Below, piece after piece: positions 53,403 to 63,599 of a DNA stretch of 64,000 bases; the stretch's first letter is position 1; each line of letters begins with the position of its first letter. Both the position numbers and the translations under genes were made by a program. The notes under the pieces were generated by a model, which was given only the letters and a program-made list of their open reading frames with translations, was not told where the DNA came from and did no database searches. Source of the stretch: Lewinellaceae bacterium (GTDB lineage Bacteria > Bacteroidota > Bacteroidia > Chitinophagales > Saprospiraceae); the NCBI GenBank assembly GCA_020636215.1, contig JACJYG010000009.1:434001-498000 (forward strand), in the 5' to 3' direction.

Positions 53403-54188
53403 TTACTGGCCTGCCGGCCTGCCGGCCCTTTCCCTATACCTCCTGAAAAAACTACCCCAACGCATTTGCAACACCCCCAGAATAGCTTCTTTGACAATGC
53501 CTTTCGACATTTTGGAAGTGCCTTCCAGCCGGTCCGTAAAGGTGATCGGTACTTCTTTTATGGAAAACCCCAAACGGTACGCGGCAAATTTCATTTCAAT
53601 CTGAAATGCGTATCCCACAAAGCGGATATTGTCCAGGTCGATAGCCTCCAGCACCTTCCGCCCGTAACAAACAAAACCGGCAGTCGGGTCCTTAACCGGC
53701 ATCCAGGTGATTAACCGGACGTACAGCGAGGCCCCCATGGAAAGAACAATCCGGTCTAATGGCCAGTTTTCGAGTTTTCCGCCCTTGACGTATCGCGACC
53801 CCACCGACAGGCCGGCGCCGGCTTCCGCGCAAGCAGCGTACAGGCGCAATAAATCCTTGGGATTATGGGAAAAATCGGCATCCATCTCAAAAAAATAGTC
53901 GTAGGAACGCTCCAGGCCCCATTTGAAGCCCGCAATGTAGGCAGTACCTAAACCCTGTTTCCCCGCCCGCTCCAGAAGGAACAAACGATCCGGATAACGC
54001 TCCTGCTGCTGCCGGATAAGCCCGGCGGTGCCATCGGGAGACCCGTCGTCCACAATGAGTAGGTGAAAGTCTTTGTCCAGGGAAAATACCGCCTCGATCA
54101 TGCGAACGATGTTTTCCCTCTCGTTGTAGGTTGGAATTATGACTAAGCTATCTGCCAAGGCTATTTCGATGTTTTCTGAAGGGCTCAA
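53403..54188 (-). CDS. Family 2 glycosyltransferase, dolichyl-phosphate mannose synthase type
   Basis: 261 residues. IIPTYNERENI, then LLIVDDGSPDGT (nucleotide-sugar binding), KQGLGTAYIAGFKWG and FFEMDADFSHNP (the DAD metal site), then GSRYVKGGKLENWP and FVCYGRKVLEAIDL. These are the hallmarks of polyprenol-phosphate mannosyl/glucosyl transferases. No membrane tail, as in short DPM1 forms. The start is TTG at 54188; no ATG is available before the first strand. Confidence 0.9.
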   Translation of the reverse strand: MSPSENIEIALADSLVIIPTYNERENIVRMIEAVFSLDKDFHLLIVDDGSPDGTAGLIRQQQERYPDRLFLLERAGKQGLGTAYIAGFKWGLERSYDYFFEMDADFSHNPKDLLRLYAACAEAGAGLSVGSRYVKGGKLENWPLDRIVLSMGASLYVRLITWMPVKDPTAGFVCYGRKVLEAIDLDNIRFVGYAFQIEMKFAAYRLGFSIKEVPITFTDRLEGTSKMSKGIVKEAILGVLQMRWGSFFRRYRERAGRPAGQ

Positions 54189-54938
54189 AGATAGATTTTT
54201 TTTTTGGCTTAGCCGCTCCTCTCTTCAGACTTTAGCCCAGCGTGCCTGGTGAGCCTCGTAAGCCTGGCTTGTCTGGTGGGCAGGCCCTTGGCAGGCTTGG
54301 CGTTCCTGGTTTTTTACCCGGCTGATCCCGACAGTTGTTGGGGAGGACGGGATGGTTTCTGGGTTTATGGGTTTCTGGGGTTTCTGGGTTTCTGGGTTTA
54401 TGGGGTTTCTGAGTTTATGGGGTTTCTGGGTTTATGGGTTGAGCGGTGCTTTCGCGTAACGAAAGGGGGACTTCTGGGCCCGCATTGAGAAGTGAGAAGC
54501 GCTCACTTAAGGTTTGGTGCTTGGACTGCAAAGTATAGGAGCCGGCCCTTGTCAGGAAGGTAGTGTGAAAAAAGGGTGTTTAAGGCCGCTTTGGCTGCCC
54601 CAATCCTGGCAATCGCCGAGTAGCGCCTCAGAGCCAATGGATAAATCATTAGCGGCCACAAACGCCATTTTCCCATCCACGAAGCAGCAGCCTGTGAGCA
54701 GTAGGCCTCGCCTTACGCGAAAGCACCGTTAAAGGGAAAAGATTTATGAGCCCATGAGACACACCAAACTTAAAAGCCCCATCAGACTGGCGAAAGAATT
54801 GAACTTTTCTCTCAATTTTTAGCTACATTGTAGTAGAAGAGCATCCCGTACCTTCAAAGCCTCTGCTTGGAGAAGGTTACTACTCCAAATGGAAGATTAG
54901 AGGTAGGGGTGGCGTTTCCTTAACCAGAAAAATACACT
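54189..54938. other. Intergenic region with a G/T-rich short tandem repeat and an inverted repeat
   Basis: 54350-54440 is a degenerate array of 8-10 nt units alternating GGTTTCTGG and GGTTTATGG. CGGTGCTTTCGCGTAA (54444-54459) and its complement TTACGCGAAAGCACCG (54713-54728) flank 253 bp. No convincing gene; short frames inside have unnatural composition. Confidence 0.6.
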
Positions 54939-56057
54939 ATGGCCTGGTCATTAAAAATCTTCCGAATTGCCGGCATCAATGTTTACCTGCACTGGACATT
55001 TATCCTCATCATGGCATGGATCATCCTGGCCAGCCTGAGCCAGGGAGAACCGACCTGGGAAGCCCTCATGCCGGTATGGGCGATCCTCTCCCTATTCGGT
55101 TGCGTACTGCTTCATGAATTCGGGCACGCCCTCCAGGCCCGAAAGTATAAAATCACCACCGAGCGCATTACATTGCTCCCAATCGGTGGGGTAGCCAGCC
55201 TGGAAAAAATGCCCGAAAAGCCGGGGCAGGAACTCCTGGTAGCCCTCGCAGGGCCGGCGGTCAACCTCGCTATTGCCGCTATCCTGGGGGTATATATCCT
55301 CGCCAGCGGCATGCCTTTCCATCTATTCCCCCTTTTTGAGGACATTAGCCTGGTGAAAAACTGGGAAACCTATATCTCCATTTTACTGAAGATCAACGCG
55401 ATCCTCTTCCTTTTCAACCTCATTCCGGCTTTCCCCATGGACGGCGGACGGGTGCTGCGCGCCTTTTTAGCCATGCGTTACAGCCGGGCAGAGGCCACAA
55501 ATATTGCCGCCCGCATCGGACAGTTTCTCGCCATCGGCTTCGTTTTCATCGGCATTATGACCAACTTCTGGCTCATCTTCATCGGCCTGTTCATCTATCT
55601 GGGCGCCAGCGGGGAGGCGAATTACGAAGCCCAGCGGTCGCTGCTTTCCAACCTCAGGGTGCAGGATGTACTCATGCATCAGTTCACCCCGCTCCATGCC
55701 TGGGAAACAATCGGCCAGGCCATCGAAACTTTACTGGACGGACAGGAAAAAGATTTCCTGGTTACCGAAGATAATGTGATCATCGGTACGCTTTCCAGAG
55801 ACGATATCATAAAAGGCTTACATAACTTCGGCAAGGAGGAACGTATCAAACGCATCATGAACCCCGATTGGACTCGCCTTGCCCCGGAAATGAGCCTCAA
55901 CGAAGCCTTTGAGGAAATGACCCGCCTGAAACGCACTATCTGCCCGGTCTACGATAAAGGAGAACTCATTGGCGTCCTCAATCAGGAGAATATCATGGAG
56001 GCGATCATGATTGAAAGCGCCAGAGCAAACGCCTTCAGAACGCAGGAGGTGGGGTGA
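54939..56057 (+). CDS. Site-2-type intramembrane metalloprotease with CBS domains (M50)
   Basis: 372 residues with about six membrane helices. Zinc-binding HEFGH at residues 59-63 in the second or third helix, and NLIPAFPMDGGRVL (about 160-173), the conserved DG motif. The C-terminal ~130 residues form a CBS pair (VQDVLMHQFTPLHAWETIGQ; IMNPDWTRLAPEMSLNEAFE; LIGVLNQENIMEAI). CBS-bearing S2P proteases cleave membrane proteins and may sense adenine nucleotides. Substrate not predictable from context. Confidence 0.92.
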   Translation: MAWSLKIFRIAGINVYLHWTFILIMAWIILASLSQGEPTWEALMPVWAILSLFGCVLLHEFGHALQARKYKITTERITLLPIGGVASLEKMPEKPGQELLVALAGPAVNLAIAAILGVYILASGMPFHLFPLFEDISLVKNWETYISILLKINAILFLFNLIPAFPMDGGRVLRAFLAMRYSRAEATNIAARIGQFLAIGFVFIGIMTNFWLIFIGLFIYLGASGEANYEAQRSLLSNLRVQDVLMHQFTPLHAWETIGQAIETLLDGQEKDFLVTEDNVIIGTLSRDDIIKGLHNFGKEERIKRIMNPDWTRLAPEMSLNEAFEEMTRLKRTICPVYDKGELIGVLNQENIMEAIMIESARANAFRTQEVG

Positions 56058-56265
56058 ACAGTGGCTTTCTTTTGGGGCCTTCCCCGGCCAGCCGGCCGGG
56101 GGCACTACGCTACGCAGTTCGCTATTCGCTCAGCCCTTCGGGCCACCCCTAACGGGCTGCTGCTCCGCATCGCTAGTCCGCATTCCCGGGATCTCGTGAA
56201 ATTCATGAATAAACCATTCCGCCATTTTTAAGCGGCTCCCTGGAAGCGGCCAGCCATCCTGCCAT

Positions 56266-57441
56266 TCAAAGCTCCAGCCCACGCCGCACCAAACGGGAAG
56301 CCAGCACCAAACAAACGACCATCAGGATGCCGCTGGAAATATAGGGTAAATGGTATTCAATACCGTACAACCAACCACCCAGGAACGGGCCAATCACCCG
56401 GCCAAGAGAGGAGAAGGACTGGGAAAAACCAAGTACCCGCCCTTGTTCCTGCCGGCTGGCCAACTGCGACAGCAGAGAAGCAATAGTAGGTGTAAGAGCG
56501 CCATTGCCAAGAGAAATAAAGACCAGGCCCAGTAATTCCAGCGGAATAAAAAGATGGACCGGGACAAAAGGAAGGGACGTCAAACCCACAAACATCAGTA
56601 TACAACCATAAATCAGCAGGCGTTTATCCCCAAAAATACGGGATGCCCAACCCACCAACCCACCCTGTACTATAGCCGCCACCACGCCAAGAAAAGCAAA
56701 GGTGTAGCCGACCTGCGCTTCGTTCAAATCGTAGTGCTCTTCCCACATCAGGGTCACGGAAACCGTCATCAACGAAAAAGCAGTAATAAACACCAGATTG
56801 ACCAACAGTAAACTGGTGATCGTACCCTGGTTTAGTGCTTTACCAAAATTGGCAATAGGATTGCGAAACAGAGGCCCGTCGGTTTTTTTCTCTACAAGGC
56901 TCTCGTCCAATAAAAACCAGGCCATCAAAAGGTTAATCGCACATAGCGTTGCAGCAGTGTACCCTACAGATTCTATACCATAATGCGTTTTCAAATACCC
57001 CCCCACCGGAGGGCCGAAGATAAAACCCAGGCCAAATGCCGCTCCAATGATCCCAAAGGACTTGGCCCGCCGTTCTGGCGGTGTAATATCACTGATATAA
57101 GCCTGGGCAGTGGAAATATTGGCCGAACCGGCGCCGGCAAGCAGGCGCGCCGCAAATAACAGGCCCAGGGTTGCTGCCTGAGAAAATAACAAATACGCCA
57201 GGCCGGTGATGGCAATGCTGGTCAACAGTATAGGCTTGCGGCCAAAACGGTCGCTCAGGCTCCCCCAAAATGGGGCAATAAGAAACTGCATCAGAGAAAA
57301 ACTGGACGCCACCAACCCAATGACGACTCCCGAAGCACCAAGTTCATTGGCATATATCGGCAAAATTGGGATGATGAGCCCGAAGCCCAACAGGTCAATA
57401 AAAATCGTAACAAATAATACCAATAATGGCGTCCGGTTCAT
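56266..57441 (-). CDS. MFS drug/H+ antiporter, TetA-like
   Basis: ATG at 57441 gives MNRTPLLVLFVTIFIDLLGF, 391 aa, 12 membrane helices. Motif GFGLIIPILP in helix 1, the MFS loop signature GSLSDRFGRKP after helix 2, and GPPVGGYL in helix 5 region are typical of TetA/DHA1 exporters. Export of a drug or metabolite is likely; the substrate is unknown. An earlier GTG-like start would add a charged non-membrane tail. Confidence 0.9.
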   Translation of the reverse strand: MNRTPLLVLFVTIFIDLLGFGLIIPILPIYANELGASGVVIGLVASSFSLMQFLIAPFWGSLSDRFGRKPILLTSIAITGLAYLLFSQAATLGLLFAARLLAGAGSANISTAQAYISDITPPERRAKSFGIIGAAFGLGFIFGPPVGGYLKTHYGIESVGYTAATLCAINLLMAWFLLDESLVEKKTDGPLFRNPIANFGKALNQGTITSLLLVNLVFITAFSLMTVSVTLMWEEHYDLNEAQVGYTFAFLGVVAAIVQGGLVGWASRIFGDKRLLIYGCILMFVGLTSLPFVPVHLFIPLELLGLVFISLGNGALTPTIASLLSQLASRQEQGRVLGFSQSFSSLGRVIGPFLGGWLYGIEYHLPYISSGILMVVCLVLASRLVRRGLEL

Positions 57442-57675
57442 GTGACACAGTTTTTCCGCGCGAAGATAGAAAAAAGTATGGCGCCCGTACACCGTAATCG
57501 TCCATAGCCGCAGCCGGGCAAGCCACGTAAATCAAAATACGCGATTCTCGTAGAAGCAAGTAAAACACTTAGTCTTAAAATACGCTTTTAAGTCCTATAG
57601 CCAGGCGGTATAGAAGTGATAGCTTTGTATAGTCAAAGGATGGTAAAAATAATTTGCCGTTCAAATTCAGGTAGC

Positions 57676-58251
57676 ATGCAAAAGTCTATTTTCAAACAAA
57701 TGACGGATGAGCAATTAGCCATCCGGTTTCAATCCATAGGGGATACCCTAGCCTTCGCTGAACTGTATAATCGTCACTTTTCCAAATTGTATCATTACTG
57801 TTACACCATTATTTGCAATACGGAAGAAGCCGCCGATATTGCGCAGGATACTTTTGCCAAAGCTGCTGAGAAAATACATCATTTGAAAACTCCGGCGCAG
57901 TTTTCAGCCTGGCTGTTTCGCATTGCCCGCAATGCCTGTATCGACCAGGCCAAAGAAAGAAAACGCCACCAATCGGCTTGCACCGACAACTCTGCTCCTA
58001 TAGCGGAAGAAGAGTTTGATATGGAAGAAGCTTTAGCTTTGGAAGCCACTATCGAACAGATCGTCCTGTTGATGGAACAACTCTCTCCCGAAGCACGCGC
58101 CATACTAATGGCCAAATACTTTGACGGCCGTTCTATTCAGGAATTAACCGAAATACTGGGCCTGTCCGAAAGCGCCATTAAAATGCGGCTTTCCCGGGCA
58201 CGCCACCGCATCTTGAAACTTTATAACCGTCCGCCTCGTTTAGCTTCTTAA
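57676..58251 (+). CDS. ECF-type RNA polymerase sigma factor
   Basis: ATG at 57676 gives 191 aa. Region 2 is seen as DTLAFAELYNRHFSKLYHYC, DIAQDTFAKAAEKI and FSAWLFRIARNACID; region 4 as LSPEARAILMAKYFDGRSIQ, ELTEILGLSESAIKMRLSRA. Length and lack of region 3 fit the ECF group. No anti-sigma gene is adjacent. The promoter set it reads is unknown. Confidence 0.92.
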   Translation: MQKSIFKQMTDEQLAIRFQSIGDTLAFAELYNRHFSKLYHYCYTIICNTEEAADIAQDTFAKAAEKIHHLKTPAQFSAWLFRIARNACIDQAKERKRHQSACTDNSAPIAEEEFDMEEALALEATIEQIVLLMEQLSPEARAILMAKYFDGRSIQELTEILGLSESAIKMRLSRARHRILKLYNRPPRLAS

Positions 58252-58286
58252 ACAAGCTGATGTTTTTGTAACGCACTCCTTGCTGC

Positions 58287-59312
58287 ATGAAAAAACTGAA
58301 CGTCCTGGTATTGACGGATCATCGTAGCCACAGTAGTGACAACTCTATTTACGCACTTTGTACGGCGCTCCGGCAACACCAGCATATTGGCAGAGTAGAC
58401 GTGGCCAGCCGCGGGAACTCCGCCAACGACCCTTTCTTTTACCAATACCTCTCTACGGAACTAAATGCCTGGGTGCTGAAGGATGAAATGTCTTTTCAAA
58501 AAGCAGCCTTCCATTTTCTGCACCAAACCGTAAAGGTCGATGCCCGTGATTACGATTGGGTATGGCTCCGCCTCCCCCGGCCGATTCCGGATGGTTTTTT
58601 CACTTTCCTGCGCACGGCCATTGGAGAATCCCGTATTTTCAACAAACCTTCGGGAATTGAAACGACCAGCACGAAGGCATTTCTGCTGAATTTCCCTGAA
58701 TTGTGCCCCCCAATGCAGATGTGCCATACCCTGGAAGACATCTGGCAATACCAGGAGCAGTTTCCCATCGTGCTCAAACCCCTGCATAACTATGGCGGGA
58801 AAGGAATTGTCAAAGTCAGCAATGGCTTCATCTACGATAACAGCAAGAGCTATACTTTCGAACAGTATCAGCCGGAATTCCAGCAACAGCTGGAGGAAGG
58901 AGGCTACCTGGCCATGCACTACCTGCACAATGTGCACAAAGGCGACAAAAGGATTATTGTGGTGAACGGGGAAGTCATCGGCGCAGTCCTTCGCATGCCG
59001 CCCAAAGGCTCCTGGTTGTGTAATGCCGCCCAGGGTGGACAAGCAATGGAGGCCCGGGCAGACGAGCGGGAACTGGAGATCGCCCGCAGGCTTACCGAAG
59101 CCCTTTCCCCGCAAGGCGTTGTTATGTTTGGAGCTGACACCCTGGTCGATAACCAGGGACAACGAGCCCTTTCAGAGGTGAACACCCTCAGCATCGGCGG
59201 AATCAAACCCATGGAAGACCTCACCGGTAAGCCGGTTATTAAACGAACCGTTGCACTTTTGGCCGATTACATGGCCAAAGAGGAGAACTGTAAGCGGGCG
59301 CCAATCGTTTAA
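58287..59312 (+). CDS. ATP-grasp ligase resembling glutathione synthetase
   Basis: 341 residues. A central ATP-grasp fold: KPLHNYGGKGIVKV (nucleotide-binding lysine and glycine loop), GDKRIIVVNGEVIGAVLRMP and GADTLVDNQGQRALSEVNTL (acidic metal site, then Asn). The N-terminal domain starts VLVLTDHRSHSSDNSIYALC, a Rossmann-like lobe. It should join a carboxylate to an amine or thiol substrate using ATP, as GshB does, but the substrate is not set by the sequence. Starts 35 nt after the sigma gene, so they may share a transcript. Confidence 0.8.
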   Translation: MKKLNVLVLTDHRSHSSDNSIYALCTALRQHQHIGRVDVASRGNSANDPFFYQYLSTELNAWVLKDEMSFQKAAFHFLHQTVKVDARDYDWVWLRLPRPIPDGFFTFLRTAIGESRIFNKPSGIETTSTKAFLLNFPELCPPMQMCHTLEDIWQYQEQFPIVLKPLHNYGGKGIVKVSNGFIYDNSKSYTFEQYQPEFQQQLEEGGYLAMHYLHNVHKGDKRIIVVNGEVIGAVLRMPPKGSWLCNAAQGGQAMEARADERELEIARRLTEALSPQGVVMFGADTLVDNQGQRALSEVNTLSIGGIKPMEDLTGKPVIKRTVALLADYMAKEENCKRAPIV

Positions 59313-59373
59313 TGAAAACCATAAGTTTGGCTTTCAACTGTTTAATCCCTGAAAGCCGTCAACCCACAGGCCC

Positions 59374-60261
59374 ATGATGGCATTGATCAAACGTTTTGCT
59401 TTTCCCCTTAGAGTGATTGCTCTGAGTACGCTGATGTACATCGAGGTCTATCACCTGGCTCGTGTCCTCGGCACAGAATATGACTACTTCGCCGATATCC
59501 TCATCCGCTTCTTTATTTTTGCCCTGGGCCTGAGTGTTGTTATTTCAATCCTATCGGGCTTCTACCGCCGATGGAAAAAACTGGACCCCAGCCGGGCAGA
59601 TAATGTAATTATCGGACTCAAAAACATCTATTACCTGCTCCTTACCGGCGCCTTAATTATGACGATCCTTGGCTTCTGGAAGATCGATTTCCGCACGCTC
59701 TTCACCACACTTAGTATCGTAGCAGCCGCCATCGCCATCATCTCAAAAGATTTTATTGCCGAGATCATCAGCGGTATCATCATTAGTTTCTCCCGGGAAA
59801 TCTCCATCAATGACTACGTCAAGATCGGAGACCAAAAAGGAAAGATCATAGACATCACACTCACCAAGATCGCTTTGCTCAACGATGATGATGACCTCAT
59901 CTACCTGCCCAACAGCAAGGTCTTTTCCAGCTTTATCGTCAATTATACCAAACGGGAAATTAAAAAGATCAGCATCGAATTCGAAGTCATGATCCAGGGC
60001 CTGAAAACCGTGGAAGAACTGGAAACCGACCTGGTCCGCGCTATCTCAGAATTTAAACAACACATCGTCCCCAATAGCTACACCCTGAAGATAGTAGAGA
60101 TCCGCCGCGATAGCCTCGCCCTTAAATTCCAATATACCCTCGATCACATCAACCGAGACCTGGAACGGGAGATCCGCAGCAAAACCGTGCGCCGGGTGGT
60201 CCACTATGTCAAGAAAAACCTCAATGCCGCCAAAGCCGCCGCCGCGGAAAACCCGGTTTAG
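59374..60261 (+). CDS. Small-conductance mechanosensitive channel (MscS family)
   Basis: 295 residues (ATG 59374 or 59377). Three to four membrane helices in the first ~130 residues. The pore-lining helix is TLFTTLSIVAAAIAIISKDF. The MscS beta domain follows (INDYVKIGDQKGKIIDITLT then LIYLPNSKVFSSFIVNYTKR), with the usual LPN motif, and an alpha/beta C-terminal domain. It opens under membrane tension to release solutes. Confidence 0.92.
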   Translation: MMALIKRFAFPLRVIALSTLMYIEVYHLARVLGTEYDYFADILIRFFIFALGLSVVISILSGFYRRWKKLDPSRADNVIIGLKNIYYLLLTGALIMTILGFWKIDFRTLFTTLSIVAAAIAIISKDFIAEIISGIIISFSREISINDYVKIGDQKGKIIDITLTKIALLNDDDDLIYLPNSKVFSSFIVNYTKREIKKISIEFEVMIQGLKTVEELETDLVRAISEFKQHIVPNSYTLKIVEIRRDSLALKFQYTLDHINRDLEREIRSKTVRRVVHYVKKNLNAAKAAAAENPV

Positions 60262-60404
60262 CCCAGTAGTCAGTAACAGGAAGGGTAAATATTTTTTCAG
60301 GCCCGAAATCGGGCCAGAAAAAAGTATCCATAACATCGCTAACGTTCGGCCTATTATCAATCATCCTCTTGGCATCAACGAAAATTCCAGAGTTTCCATG
60401 TTAC

Positions 60405-60440
60405 TAAAAAAGGCTGCCGCCTCCAAAGAAGCGGCAGCCC
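60405..60440 (-). terminator. Rho-independent terminator of the small membrane protein gene
   Basis: GGCTGCCGC/GCGGCAGCC with a 10-nt loop, followed on the minus strand by TTTTTTAG. It lies about 120 nt past the stop of the 42-aa gene. Confidence 0.75.
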
Positions 60441-60561
60441 ATAGTAATAATTCAAGTAGCTTGCGTTTTTTTTGCCCGTATCGGGGGTGAAAAATCCGTT
60501 ACCGGTATTTTTTCACCTCCATGTTGATTTTGATATCATGCTTATGGCATAAAACTCGACT

Positions 60562-60690
60562 CTAATTTCCGAATAGTTCCAGAAAAAGAGGAGTGATAGC
60601 CAACCCGGCGAGCACGAGAAGCCCGATTAACAACAAGGCCATCAGGAAATAGAATGACCAGCGGTCCATTTTTTGCGGTTGTGTTGCCAT
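60562..60690 (-). CDS. 42-residue single-helix membrane protein
   Basis: ATG at 60690 gives MATQPQKMDRWSFYFLMALL, then a hydrophobic helix to about residue 37 and LELFGN. A strong minus-strand terminator downstream supports its being expressed. Function unknown. Confidence 0.55.
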   Translation of the reverse strand: MATQPQKMDRWSFYFLMALLLIGLLVLAGLAITPLFLELFGN

Positions 60691-60949
60691 AAAGAAATTT
60701 CTTTTTTTTGTGAAGAGGAGCCTTGAATTAGCGAAGTTTCCGTTTTCCGCCACCTTCCTGGCCCTTAATAACAAATAGACCACCGCTGTTCTCCCGGGTC
60801 ACGGGGGCTTCTCGTTATTTTTTTTTAATCGAAAAATACCCATCAGGCTATTGCCGCTTTTAAGGCAACAAAAGGAAATGAAAATCCTAAAAAATCGCTA
60901 AGTTTACACAAACGAAAAACCAGTCCGCCATGGACTAAATCCTAAAACC

Positions 60950-62806
60950 ATGAAAGAAGAAAAACGGAAAGTTTTCAAGATTGGCATTGCAATGGCCGGC
61001 GCAGTATCTGCTGGTGCTTATACGGCAGGTGTAATGGATTATTTGCTGGAAACCCTCTCCAAGTGGGAGAATGCAAAAGAACGGAATCGCCAACTGGGAA
61101 AAGATCATCCGGATTATGACCCCTCTGTACCGGATCACGATGTGATCATTGAGGTCGTCGGCGGCTCTTCCGCCGGCGGTATGACTTCCGCTATCATGGC
61201 CCTTTCCTTGTTCGAAGGCATCCGCCCGGTAAACAAGGAAAACCCCAATAAGGAAAACAACAAGCTTTATGAGGCCTGGGTGGACCTCAACGACCAGGAA
61301 AATGGTAAATCCACCCTGCTCCAAATGTTGCAGACCAATGATATCTTCGATGAGGATGGCGTCATATCCCTGCTCAACTCCCAACCTATTGACGCCATTG
61401 CCGAAAAGGCCATGAACCTGAAACGCGTCGTCGATAAATTACCGGATTACATCTCGCCCGACCTGGAAATTATCCTGACCATAACCAGCCTGCGAGGTAT
61501 CCCTCTGGCCGTCAATTTTTTCGAAGAGGCTAAAAAAAGCCTGGGCGAACCACCCAAGCCAGCCCACCGAATGAAGCTGCACAAGGGTATTGCCCACTTC
61601 CGTATCGACCGGGAAAACACTCCTCTCCCCGCTCACATTATCCCCTTTAACCCGGAATCGGAACAGGACCGAACGGCCTTGCTGGAGTGTGCTAAAGCCA
61701 CCGGAGCATTCCCTATAGGCCTGGCGCCACGCCATTTAGTAAATATCCCCACCAATTACGTCAAGGCCATGGTGCACCGCATGTTCGCCAACCCCGCTAA
61801 AAACGGGAATGGTTATGATCAGGACGTCGCCACCAGCAGCCTTCGCATAGAAATAGAAGACGAGAACTTCAACTTTTTTGCTGTAGATGGCGGCACGGTC
61901 AACAACGAACCTTTCGGGGAAGTGATCCGGGCCCTGGAAGAGAAGTGCAGGGATTACGAGGAGAAAAATTACGCTATTTTAATGATCGACCCTTTCCCCA
62001 ACTTCGAATCCCAGGTGGACAAGGACCGAGAAACAACGCCTAAAGTGATGGAGTTGGCGCCGCAAATACTGAGCGCCATTCGTGGCCAGGCCATGATGAA
62101 GGAAAGCGACCTGGTGGAAGGCCTCTCTGAAGGCCACACCCTGCGCATGATCTTCCCATCCCGCCGCGAGGGAGAATTTAAGGACCCCTACCCTATTTCC
62201 TGTGGTTCCCTGGATGGCTTCGGCGGCTTCTTCGCCCGCGAATTCCGAGAACATGACTTCGAACTGGGCCGTAAAAACTGTCAGAGTTTCCTGCGCAATT
62301 ATTTCTGTATTCCGCTCGACCGCGCCGAAACCATGTCGGTTTTCGAAGGCTGGGACGCCACCGACCCGCGCCATCAGCGATTCTTCAGTAAGGAATCGAA
62401 CGGTTACCCCATCGTGCCGGATATGAGTTACGACCTGAATAAATACGGTGATAATGCCCTGGGGTATCCCCCTAAAAAGCGTATCTCTCCAAATGCGATC
62501 ATGAGCCTGGACCCCAATATCCACAATCGCCTGCGGGAAGTGCTCATCAATATCAACAAGTACGACCAACCCGAAGTGAGCCGCGAGGCCCGCGAACTGG
62601 ATCGAAAAGTGGAATGGATCCTGCAGCAGCATTACAAGCCCTCCACCTGGAGCCGTCTGCGTAGCGACCTGCTCACTTACATCGGCAAGTTGATCTGGAG
62701 ATACATGGGGGCCAATAAGATGGCTGTTGTTCTCACCCGTAAGGTCATTAAAACGATCCTGATGGACTTCAAAAAGCGAGGCTTGCTCGAGGAGGAGGAA
62801 AAATAG
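60950..62806 (+). CDS. Patatin-like phospholipase
   Basis: 618 residues. Near the start GIAMAGAVSAGAYTAGV is the oxyanion-loop region. The nucleophile elbow is GGSSAGG with Ser74 in G-x-S-x-G, and the catalytic Asp is in VDGGTVNNEPF (about residue 313). Between and after these lie long insertions (usual patatin core ~200 aa), including a ~250-residue C-terminal part with no recognised domain. No signal peptide, so a cytosolic or membrane-associated lipid acyl hydrolase is likely. Confidence 0.88.
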   Translation: MKEEKRKVFKIGIAMAGAVSAGAYTAGVMDYLLETLSKWENAKERNRQLGKDHPDYDPSVPDHDVIIEVVGGSSAGGMTSAIMALSLFEGIRPVNKENPNKENNKLYEAWVDLNDQENGKSTLLQMLQTNDIFDEDGVISLLNSQPIDAIAEKAMNLKRVVDKLPDYISPDLEIILTITSLRGIPLAVNFFEEAKKSLGEPPKPAHRMKLHKGIAHFRIDRENTPLPAHIIPFNPESEQDRTALLECAKATGAFPIGLAPRHLVNIPTNYVKAMVHRMFANPAKNGNGYDQDVATSSLRIEIEDENFNFFAVDGGTVNNEPFGEVIRALEEKCRDYEEKNYAILMIDPFPNFESQVDKDRETTPKVMELAPQILSAIRGQAMMKESDLVEGLSEGHTLRMIFPSRREGEFKDPYPISCGSLDGFGGFFAREFREHDFELGRKNCQSFLRNYFCIPLDRAETMSVFEGWDATDPRHQRFFSKESNGYPIVPDMSYDLNKYGDNALGYPPKKRISPNAIMSLDPNIHNRLREVLININKYDQPEVSREARELDRKVEWILQQHYKPSTWSRLRSDLLTYIGKLIWRYMGANKMAVVLTRKVIKTILMDFKKRGLLEEEEK

Positions 62807-62871
62807 CCATATATATTCCCCTTCCAGGACAATACAACCGGCGCCCAACTCATTGATGTTGAAAAAAAAGC

Positions 62872-63564
62872 ATGAAACGACTTTTGTTCCTGTTGGGAGG
62901 TATGCTCTTTTGTTTTTCATTATTCAGCCAGGCTGAATTTAAGTGGGGATTGGAGGTTTACCCCAATTACTCCCATCGTCGGCTCATTGCCCAAACGACA
63001 ATTTCCAATAGCGAAATCAGGGAATTAGAAGCCATGGAAGTGGGCCGCTTCTCTTATACTGGCGGCCTTTTTGCGCAATGGCGCGGCCAACGCGCCGGTT
63101 TTCAGGCCGGGCTTCGATTTATGGATACCGGCTACCGCACCGTGCGCACCAACCTCAGCCCGGATGACTTCCCTCCGCCTGGCGCCGAACAAAAACGCGA
63201 TATCTACCAGAATTTTAACCTGGAAATACCCGCCGAATTACAGTTCTATCACGAGCTCAACGAAAAAAACGATTTCTTCTTCATGATTGGGCTGTCGCTG
63301 GCCTACAACCTGGCCAATTACCACAAAACAGCTTTTTACACAGGGGAAACTCCGGAAGTGCGGCGCGAAAAGGCCGACAACGACAATTTCGCCAGAATAC
63401 ACTACAGTTTCCAATCGGGCATGGGTTGGGAGCATCATTTCAACGAAGGCTTCGCCATCGTCGTGCAGCCCACTTTCCAGTTCTGGATGAGTTCCCTGCT
63501 CAAAGAAACGGATATCAACCGAAATCTTTATTCGGTTGGATTGAGGCTGGGGGTTAAACTTTAA
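62872..63564 (+). CDS. Outer-membrane beta-barrel protein, PorT-like
   Basis: 230 residues beginning MKRLLFLLGGMLFCFSLFSQ, a signal peptide. The mature part alternates short amphipathic strands (AGFQAGLRFMDTGYRTVRTN; LEIPAELQFYHELNEKNDFF; FFMIGLSLAYNLANYH) and ends LYSVGLRLGVKL, the usual barrel end. It starts 65 nt after the patatin gene and may be co-transcribed. Confidence 0.82.
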   Translation: MKRLLFLLGGMLFCFSLFSQAEFKWGLEVYPNYSHRRLIAQTTISNSEIRELEAMEVGRFSYTGGLFAQWRGQRAGFQAGLRFMDTGYRTVRTNLSPDDFPPPGAEQKRDIYQNFNLEIPAELQFYHELNEKNDFFFMIGLSLAYNLANYHKTAFYTGETPEVRREKADNDNFARIHYSFQSGMGWEHHFNEGFAIVVQPTFQFWMSSLLKETDINRNLYSVGLRLGVKL

Positions 63565-63599
63565 AAGGATATTCAGGAAATCTTCGTTGCCCCCCCTTC

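Noticed and set aside
60285..60322. Terminator formed by GGCCCG-AAAT-CGGGCC after the MscS gene
   Set aside because: The T-run precedes the hairpin on the plus strand and A residues follow it on both strands, so it does not have terminator layout.
61979..62920. A 313-codon minus-strand frame opposite the patatin gene
   Set aside because: The plus strand carries the patatin motifs GxSxG and DGG; the minus frame is a shadow.
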